Below are positions 16,261 through 23,400 of a stretch of DNA of 37,001 nucleotides, in pieces. This DNA is from Variovorax boronicumulans NBRC 103145 (GTDB lineage Bacteria > Pseudomonadota > Gammaproteobacteria > Burkholderiales > Burkholderiaceae_C): positions 1-37,001 of the forward strand of contig NZ_BCUS01000061.1 in assembly GCF_001591345.1 (NCBI RefSeq). Reading direction: 5' to 3'. The first letter of the stretch is position 1. Each line of letters begins with the position of its first letter. The translations under genes and the position numbers were made by a program. The notes under the pieces were generated by a model. The model made no database searches. It saw only the letters and a program-made list of their open reading frames with translations, and was not told the origin of the DNA.

Positions 16261-16895
16261 AGCACATCGACTTCTATCTCGATTTCATCTCGCCCTACGC
16301 GCACCTGGCGTTCGAGCACCTGCCCGAGGCGCTCGAAGGCCTGAGCGTGAGCGTGGCCTACAAGCCGGTGCTGCTGGGCGCGCTGCTCAAGCACCACGGC
16401 CAGCTCGGGCCGGCCGAGATTCCGTCCAAGCGCAGCTGGACCTACCGCCACGTGCTGTGGCTGGGCCAGGCGCACGGCATCCCCATCGAGATGCCGGCCT
16501 CGCACCCCTACAACCCGCTGCCGCACCTGCGCCTGGCCGTGGCCACGGGCGACGACGGCAGCATCAACCGCCTCGCAGCCGAGACCCTCTTTCGCCATGT
16601 GTGGCGCGGCGGCGAAGAGGCGGGCGATGCCACGCGGCTGGCCGCGCTCACGGCGCAGCTGCAACCCAAGCGCGACGTGAACGGCGACGAGAACAAGGCC
16701 CTGCTCAAGCGCAACACCGACGAGGCCGTGGCGCAGGGCGTGTTCGGCGTGCCCTGCTACGTGGTCGACGGGCGCCTGTTCTGGGGCTTCGACGGCCTGG
16801 CGATGCTGCGCGCCTACCTGCAGGGCGACGCCTGGTTCGACGGTCCGCAATGGACCGGCGCCGACCAGCGGCCCTCGTTGCTGCGCAAGAGCTGA
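16257..16895 (+). CDS. 2-hydroxychromene-2-carboxylate isomerase family (DsbA-like) protein
   Basis: A 212-residue thioredoxin-fold protein of the NahD / kappa-class GST group. It begins with HIDFYLDFISPYAHLAFEHLP (the Ser of SPY replaces the DsbA Cys), and the cis-Pro region GVFGVPCYVVDGRLFWGFD is conserved. The named reaction is a glutathione-dependent isomerisation in naphthalene degradation; in this context a general glutathione-linked role is equally likely. The start overlaps the DUF1289 stop, and a GGAG site lies upstream. Inverted repeats follow the stop. Confidence 0.88.
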   Translation: MKHIDFYLDFISPYAHLAFEHLPEALEGLSVSVAYKPVLLGALLKHHGQLGPAEIPSKRSWTYRHVLWLGQAHGIPIEMPASHPYNPLPHLRLAVATGDDGSINRLAAETLFRHVWRGGEEAGDATRLAALTAQLQPKRDVNGDENKALLKRNTDEAVAQGVFGVPCYVVDGRLFWGFDGLAMLRAYLQGDAWFDGPQWTGADQRPSLLRKS

Positions 16896-16902
16896 GGCTT
16901 TT

Positions 16903-16983
16903 TTGCTGCTTCGCAGCAAGGACTGAGGACAAACCCGCGCAGGGTCCTTGTTTCTTACAAGCTGAAACGAGCAGCGCGGGTTT
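16903..16983. repeat. Cluster of nested inverted repeats upstream of the MHS transporter
   Basis: Three perfect inverted pairs lie between the isomerase and transporter genes: TTGCTGC/GCAGCAA (16903-16909, 16913-16919), AAGGAC/GTCCTT (16918-16923, 16944-16949) and AAACCCGCGC/GCGCGGGTTT (16931-16940, 16974-16983). They are alternative, partly exclusive folds. None is followed by a T-tract on the + strand, so this is not a classical terminator. A REP-like intergenic element or a processed 3' end is possible. Confidence 0.5.
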
Positions 16984-17108
16984 CACCCTAAACCGTAAGC
17001 GCCCGTTCAGTTTCGCGAAAGCCTCGGGTCAGTCGCGCCTCCAAGAATGCCCCACGGTCCCGAATGCCGGGAACCGATGGACGCATACATACACACCAGG
17101 AGACGACG

Positions 17109-18803
17109 ATGGCAGCCACGCTAGATTCAAGGGGAGTGCCGCATCCGGCCCCCCGGCCCATGTCCGCGGAGGAGAAGAAGGTCATCTTCGCCTCCTCGCT
17201 CGGCACCGTGTTCGAGTGGTACGACTTCTATCTGTACGGTTCGCTCGCCGCGATCATCGCGAAGCAGTTCTTCAGCGGCCTGGATGCGGGCGCGGCCTTC
17301 ATCTTCGCGCTGCTGGCGTTCGCCGCCGGCTTCCTGGTGCGTCCGTTCGGCGCCATCGTGTTCGGCCGCCTGGGCGACATGATCGGTCGCAAGTACACCT
17401 TCCTGGTGACCATCCTGATCATGGGCCTGTCGACCTTCATCGTCGGCCTCTTGCCCAGCTACGCGACCATCGGCGTCGCGGCGCCGGTGATCCTGATCGC
17501 GCTGCGCATGCTGCAGGGCCTGGCGCTCGGCGGCGAGTACGGCGGTGCCGCCACCTACGTGGCCGAGCACTCGCCGCACGGCAAGCGCGGTGCCTACACC
17601 TCGTGGATCCAGACCACGGCCACGCTCGGCCTGTTCCTGAGCCTGATCGTGATCCTGGGCGTGCGCACCTGGCTCGGTGAGCAGGCATTCGGCGAGTGGG
17701 GCTGGCGCATTCCGTTCCTGGTCTCCATCCTGCTGCTGGCCATCTCGGTGTGGATCCGCCTGACGCTGTCGGAGTCGCCGGCCTTCCAGAAGATGAAGGC
17801 CGAGGGCAAGACCTCGAAGGCGCCGCTGGCCGAATCGTTCGGTCAGTGGAAGAACCTGAAGATCGTGATCCTGGCGCTGATCGGCCTCACGGCCGGCCAG
17901 GCCGTGGTCTGGTACTCGGGCCAGTTCTATGCGCTGTTCTTCCTGACGCAGCAGCTCAAGGTCGATGCGACCACGGCCAACCTGATGATCGCCGCCGCGC
18001 TGCTGCTGGGTACGCCCTTCTTCGTGGTGTTCGGCACGCTGTCCGACAAGATCGGCCGCAAGCCGATCATCATGGCCGGCTGCCTCTTGGCCGTGGTCAC
18101 CTACTTCCCGGTCTTCAAGATGCTGACCGAAGCCGCCAACCCCGACCTGGCCCGCGCACAAGCCACGGCCGGCGTCACCGTGACGGCCGACCCGAAGACC
18201 TGCTCGTTCCAGGGCAACCCGGTGGCCCGCGAGATCGACTTCAAGAGCTCGTGCGACATCGCCAAGCGCTACCTCGTGCAGAACTCGGTGAGCTACGAGA
18301 ACGTGGCCGGCGCGCCCGGCTCCGCGGCCGTCGTGAAGATCGGCGACAAGACCGTCGAGGCGCCCACCGGCGTGGTCGCGAACTCCAAGTTCGACGAGAC
18401 CAGCGTCAAGGCCATCGCCGCCTTCAAGAAGGGCGTGGCCGAAGACCTGAAGGTCGCGGGCTACCCGTCCAAGGCCGACCCCGCCAAGATCAACAAGGTG
18501 CTGACCATCGTGCTGCTGTTCTGGCTGGTGCTGCTGGTGACCATGGTCTACGGCCCGATCGCCGCGATGCTGGTCGAGATGTTCCCCACGCGCATCCGCT
18601 ACACCTCGATGAGCCTGCCGTACCACATCGGCAACGGCTGGTTCGGCGGCCTGCTGCCGACCACCGCCTTCGCCATCGTGGCCTCGACCGGCAACATGTA
18701 CAACGGCCTGTGGTACCCGATCATCATCGCGGGCATCACGCTGGTGATCGGCACGCTGTTCATCCGCGAGACCAAGGACGTGGACATCTACGCCAACGAC
18801 TGA
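17109..18803 (+). CDS. MHS-family MFS transporter with large periplasmic insert
   Basis: A 564-residue inner-membrane symporter of the metabolite:H+ symporter family (ShiA/ProP/KgtP group). Motifs include FEWYDFYLYGS in helix 1, GRLGDMIGRKYTF and the repeat GTLSDKIGRKPI in the cytoplasmic loops, and LQGLALGGEYGGAATYVAEH. Typical members have about 430-450 residues; the excess is a hydrophilic insert at roughly 340-455, in the loop after helix 9, which should face the periplasm. It contains two Cys that could form a disulfide. The start at 17109 follows CAGGAGACG. The substrate is unknown (an organic acid or zwitterion is likely). Confidence 0.9.
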   Translation: MAATLDSRGVPHPAPRPMSAEEKKVIFASSLGTVFEWYDFYLYGSLAAIIAKQFFSGLDAGAAFIFALLAFAAGFLVRPFGAIVFGRLGDMIGRKYTFLVTILIMGLSTFIVGLLPSYATIGVAAPVILIALRMLQGLALGGEYGGAATYVAEHSPHGKRGAYTSWIQTTATLGLFLSLIVILGVRTWLGEQAFGEWGWRIPFLVSILLLAISVWIRLTLSESPAFQKMKAEGKTSKAPLAESFGQWKNLKIVILALIGLTAGQAVVWYSGQFYALFFLTQQLKVDATTANLMIAAALLLGTPFFVVFGTLSDKIGRKPIIMAGCLLAVVTYFPVFKMLTEAANPDLARAQATAGVTVTADPKTCSFQGNPVAREIDFKSSCDIAKRYLVQNSVSYENVAGAPGSAAVVKIGDKTVEAPTGVVANSKFDETSVKAIAAFKKGVAEDLKVAGYPSKADPAKINKVLTIVLLFWLVLLVTMVYGPIAAMLVEMFPTRIRYTSMSLPYHIGNGWFGGLLPTTAFAIVASTGNMYNGLWYPIIIAGITLVIGTLFIRETKDVDIYAND

Positions 18804-18858
18804 TCCTCGGCGGCATCTGGAGGGGGCCGCGCGGCGGCTGCCCTCCGTTCAACAAAGA

Positions 18859-18889
18859 GGCTTCATGCCCCGCGGCATGAGGCCTTTTT
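18859..18889 (+). terminator. Rho-independent terminator after the MHS transporter
   Basis: An 11-bp stem with one G-T pair (18859-18869 with 18874-18884) and a CCGC tetraloop is followed by TTTTT. It lies 55 bases after the transporter stop and separates it from the small membrane protein gene. Confidence 0.85.
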
Positions 18890-18937
18890 CTTGAACCCTC
18901 TTCATCCCCCGTTTCACCTTCTCAGGAGACAGTACCC

Positions 18938-19126
18938 ATGTGGAAAATCGTTGTCGGCTTCGTCATCTTCGCCGCCATTGCCCTGTATGTGATTTCGATG
19001 GGCGGCGACAAGATCGACATGTCCGGCGAGAAGCACGGCGGCGACACGACGCACGCCCCCGCACCGGCGGCCACGCCGGCGCCTGGCGCATCGGCACCGG
19101 CTGCCGCGGCTTCCGCCGCGAAGTAA
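18938..19126 (+). CDS. Small single-pass membrane protein
   Basis: A 62-residue protein with one N-terminal hydrophobic helix (about 4-21), a short polar segment (GGDKIDMSGEKHGGD) and an Ala/Pro-rich tail. A strong CAGGAGA ribosome site precedes the ATG, which supports translation. No family recognised. It is separated from the MHS transporter by a terminator and is convergent with the Liv-type binding protein 16 bases away. Function unknown. Confidence 0.7.
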   Translation: MWKIVVGFVIFAAIALYVISMGGDKIDMSGEKHGGDTTHAPAPAATPAPGASAPAAAASAAK

Positions 19127-19142
19127 CGCAACGGGGCGCGCG

Positions 19143-20273
19143 TCAGCGCTTGAAGCGGCCTTCGCTGATGATCGCGAGGTCCGCGAAGTCGATGCCGCTG
19201 TGGTCCTGCGGCGAGTAGCTCACCTCGAGCCCACCGCCCAGGTCGTAGCCCTTGAGGCTTTCGAGCGCCGCCAGCACCTTGGCGCGCGTGGGCTTGGGGC
19301 CCGCGCGGCGCAATGCCTCCACCAGCACCTTGGCCGAGGCGAAGCCTTCGAGCGCAGCCGGTGACAGCTCGCCCTGGCCCTTGGCGCGGGCGAGCGTCAG
19401 CGCCTCCTTCACCATCGGCTGGCCCATCGAGCGTTCGCTGGGGAACACCTGCGTCACGATCACGCCGCGGCTGGCGTCGCCCAGCTGCTTGATGAAGCCC
19501 GACGAGGCGTTGTTCGACAGCGTGACCACCTGCGCCGCCGAGCCCGCGGCGCGCAGCGCCTTGATGCCGTCGACCACCGCCACGCCCGAGCCGATCCACA
19601 CCACCGCCTGCGCATCGGCCTTCATGATGGCGGGCACGATGGTCTTGTAGTCGGGCTTCTCGCGGTCCGCCGGCACGGTCGCGATCGGCTGAGCCTTGCC
19701 CTTGGTGAAGCCGTTCATCGCGCCCTGCAGCGCGTCGGCACCGAACGAGTCGGTCACGTGAACCACGGCGATGCGCGTCAGGCCGATGGTCAGCAGGTGC
19801 TGCACCGCCTTCTCGGCCTCGCGCTGGTAGGTGGCGCGCACGTTGAACACATGCTTTTGCAGCGGCTTGTGCAGCACCATCGCGCCGGTCGAGGGGCCGA
19901 TGAGCGCCACCTCGTTCTTGTCCAGGTACGGGATGATGGCCTGCGAGTGCGGCGTGCCGCGGCTCATGAAGAGCGCCAGCACCTTCTTGTCCTCGATCAG
20001 CACGCGCGCGTTATCGCCGGCGCGCTTGACGTCGAAGGCGTCGTCCATGCGGATGACCTCGATCTTCTCGCCGTGGATGCCGCCCTGGGCATTGGCCGCG
20101 TCGATCACCAGTTGCGCGCCGCCGATGGTCTCGTTCACGCTGGCGGCCACCGAGCCGGTCATGCCCGCTGTCTGGCCGATCACGATCTGGGCCGAGGCGC
20201 CCATCGCGCACAGCGCCAGCAGGGCGGCCACGCCGAGCGCGTGCCGTGAACCTGCCACTTTCTTCTTCGTCAT
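19143..20273 (-). CDS. Branched-chain amino acid-type ABC substrate-binding protein
   Basis: A 376-residue periplasmic binding protein of type I fold (LivJ-like). The signal peptide is residues 1-28, cleaved around ASA-Q. The mature part shows IVIGQTAGMTGSVAASVNETIGGAQL and NAQGGIHGEKIEVIRMDDAFD, typical of the family. No permease or ATPase genes are nearby, so it is an orphan component. The ligand could be an amino acid, amide or aromatic acid. The start at 20273 was chosen for the signal peptide; the longer upstream frame runs into the divergent promoter region. Confidence 0.88.
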   Translation of the reverse strand: MTKKKVAGSRHALGVAALLALCAMGASAQIVIGQTAGMTGSVAASVNETIGGAQLVIDAANAQGGIHGEKIEVIRMDDAFDVKRAGDNARVLIEDKKVLALFMSRGTPHSQAIIPYLDKNEVALIGPSTGAMVLHKPLQKHVFNVRATYQREAEKAVQHLLTIGLTRIAVVHVTDSFGADALQGAMNGFTKGKAQPIATVPADREKPDYKTIVPAIMKADAQAVVWIGSGVAVVDGIKALRAAGSAAQVVTLSNNASSGFIKQLGDASRGVIVTQVFPSERSMGQPMVKEALTLARAKGQGELSPAALEGFASAKVLVEALRRAGPKPTRAKVLAALESLKGYDLGGGLEVSYSPQDHSGIDFADLAIISEGRFKR

Positions 20274-20317
20274 GAAAGCCTTTCGGAGCCTTCGGGAGAC
20301 TCGCTGAACAATTGTGA

Positions 20318-20338
20318 AAACAAATGTCGCATTTGTTT
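20318..20338. promoter_or_regulatory. Palindromic operator candidate between the binding-protein gene and uvrA
   Basis: AAACAAATG (20318-20326) and CATTTGTTT (20330-20338) form a perfect 9-bp inverted repeat with a 3-base spacer. It lies in an AT-rich island, 45 bases upstream of the binding-protein start. It could be a repressor site for that gene or serve both divergent promoters. The rest of the gap up to the uvrA start shows nothing clear and no SOS-type CTGT-N8-ACAG box. Confidence 0.45.
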
Positions 20339-20458
20339 CATAAAGTGTCTTGGGACGCATCCAGACAAACCCCTGCGCGGGCGCCGCCCATGCGCCGGCG
20401 TGCGCCGAAGCGTCACGAAGCACTCCCTAGAATGTTTGCCCCACCCCCCAAGGCACTC

Positions 20459-23400
20459 ATGACACAGGGCTCCATCCGGATTCGCGGCGCGCGCCAGCAC
20501 AACCTCCAGAACCTCGACCTCGACATCCGCACCGGCGAGATGACCGTGGTCACCGGGCCCAGCGGCTCGGGCAAGTCGAGCCTCGTGTTCGACACCCTCT
20601 ACGCCGAAGGCCAGCGCCGCTACGTGGAGACCTTTTCCGCCTACGCGCGCCAGTTCCTGGACCGCATGGACAAGCCCGCCGTCGACAAGGTGGAGGGCGT
20701 GCCGCCCGCCATCGCCATCGACCAGACCAACCCGGTGCGCTCCTCGCGCTCCACGGTCGGCACGATGACCGAGCTGAACGACCACCTGAAGCTGCTCTAC
20801 GCGCGCGCGGCCCAGTTGTTCGACCGCGAGACCGCGCTGCCGGTGCGCCACGACTCGCCCGACAGCATCTATGCGCAGATCGCCGAGCGCGCGGCGGCCG
20901 CGGGCGACCCGCGCATCGTCATCACCTTCCCGGTCGAGCTGCCGGCCGGCACCACGGCGGACGAAGTGACGCAGTGGCTGTCGGCCAGCGGCTTCACGCG
21001 CGTGCAGGCCGAGCGCGAGGTGGCCACGCCCACCGGCCCGCGCAAGGTGCTCGACGTGGTGGCCGACCGCTTCCGCATCTCGAGCGCGGAGCGCGCGCGT
21101 GTGGTCGAAGCCATCGAAGTCGCACTCAAGCGCGGCAGCGGGCGCGTGACCGTGCATGCGACCGGTGCCGAGGAAAACGCACCCACCGACGTGTGGAAGT
21201 TTTCGACCGGCCTGCATTGCCCCGAAAGCGACATCCGCTACACCGACCCCATCCCGTCGATGTTCTCGTTCAACTCGGCGGTGGGCGCCTGCGACACCTG
21301 CCGCGGCTTCGGCCGCGTGATCGGCGTCGACCTGGGGCTCGTGATCCCGAACGACAAGCTCACGCTGCGCGCCGGTGCGATCAAGACGATCCAGACGCCC
21401 GCGTGGAAAGAGGCGCAGGACGACCTCATGCGCCACGCCGAGGCCGCCGGCATTCCACGCGACACGCCGTGGAACAAGCTCACCGAGGAGCAGAAGCACT
21501 GGGTGATCGAGGGCACGCCCAACTACAAGGACGGCAACTGGAACAAGCAGTGGTACGGCGTGCGCCGCTTCTTCGGCTACCTGGAGAGCAAGGCCTACAA
21601 GATGCACATCCGCGTGCTCTTGTCGAAGTACCGCAGCTACACGCCGTGCCCCGTGTGCAGCGGCGCGCGCCTGAAGCTCGACCCGCTGCTGTGGCGCATC
21701 GGCAGCAAGGACGACGCCGACGCGGTGCTGCCGCCTGAAAAGCGCTTCCTGCCCACCGGTGCGAAGTGGAGCCGCGCGCAGCTCGAGGCGCTGCCCGGCC
21801 TGTGCCTGCACGACCTGATGCTGTTGCCCATCGAGCGGCTGCGCAAGTTCTTCGACCGCGTGGAACACCACGGCAACGGCAGCCCCGCCAGCGAAGGCGA
21901 GGCGCAGGCGCTGAAGCTGCTGTTCGAAGAGATCACCACGCGCCTGCGCTACCTGCACGACGTGGGCATCGGCTACCTCACGCTCGACCGCCAGAGCCGC
22001 ACGCTCAGCGGCGGCGAGGTGCAGCGCATCAACCTCACGACGGCGCTGGGCACCTCGCTGGTGAACACGCTGTTCGTGCTCGACGAGCCCAGCATCGGCC
22101 TGCACCCGCGCGACATGAACCGCATCACCGAGGCCATGCTGCGCCTGCGCGATGCCGGCAACACGCTGGTGGTGGTCGAGCACGACCCGGCCGTGATGCT
22201 CGCCGCCGACCGCGTGATCGACATGGGCCCCGGCCCCGGCGCGCGCGGCGGGCAGATCGTGTTCGATGGCGGCACCGACCAGCTGCGCGACGCCGACACG
22301 CTCACCGGCCAGTACCTGGGCGGGCGCAAGAAGATCGGCATGGGCTTCAAGCGGCTCGTGAGCGAGAACACGCACCGGCTCATCCTCGAAGGCGTGCGCG
22401 AGCACAACCTGAAGAACATCACGGTCGACTTTCCGCTCGCGCGCCTCGTGTGCGTGACCGGCGTGAGCGGCTCGGGCAAGTCGACGCTCATCCAGGACGT
22501 GCTGGCGCCCGCGCTCATGCGCCACTTCGGCAAGGCCACCGAGACGCCGGGCGCGCACGACCGCATGCTCGGCGCCGATCACCTGGGCGACGTGGTGTTC
22601 GTCGACCAGTCGCCCATCGGCAAGACCGCGCGCTCCAACCCCGCGAGCTACGTGGGCGCGTGGGACGCCATCCGCGAAATCTTCGCCACCGCGGCGCTGT
22701 CGCGCCAGCGCGGCTACACCGCGAGCAAGTTCAGCTTCAACTCCGGCGACGGGCGCTGCCCGACCTGCGGCGGCTCGGGCTTCGAGCACGTCGAGATGCA
22801 GTTCCTGTCGGACGTGTACCTGCGCTGCCCCGACTGCGACGGCAAGCGCTACCGGCCCGAGATCCTCGAAGTGAAGATCGAGCGCAAGGGCAAGGGCTAC
22901 AACGTGGCCGACATCCTGGAGCTCACCGTGGCCGAGGCCGCGGCGCTGTTCGACACGGACCGCGACGTGCTGCGCGTGCTGCAGCCCATCGTCGACGTGG
23001 GTCTGGACTACGTGAAGCTCGGCCAGCCCGTGCCCACGCTCTCGGGCGGCGAGGCGCAGCGCCTGAAGCTCGCGGGCTTCCTGGCCGAGGCGGCCAAGAG
23101 CGCGACCGCGAGCCGCCAGATGGTGGCGCGCAAGGGCACGCTGTTCCTGTTCGACGAGCCGACCACCGGCCTGCACTTCGACGACATCGCGCGGCTCATG
23201 CGCGCGCTGCGCAAGCTGCTCGACGCGGGCCATTCGCTCATCGTCATCGAGCACAACCTGGACGTGATCCGCGCCAGCGACTGGCTCATCGACCTCGGCC
23301 CCGAAGGCGGCGACGCCGGCGGCCAGGTGGTGGCCGAGGGCACGCCCGAGCAGCTGCGCGAGAACCGCGCCTCGCTCACTGGCGCGGCGCTGGCCGACTA

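Noticed and set aside
20339..20458. LexA/SOS box upstream of uvrA
   Set aside because: No CTGT-N8-ACAG match is visible.
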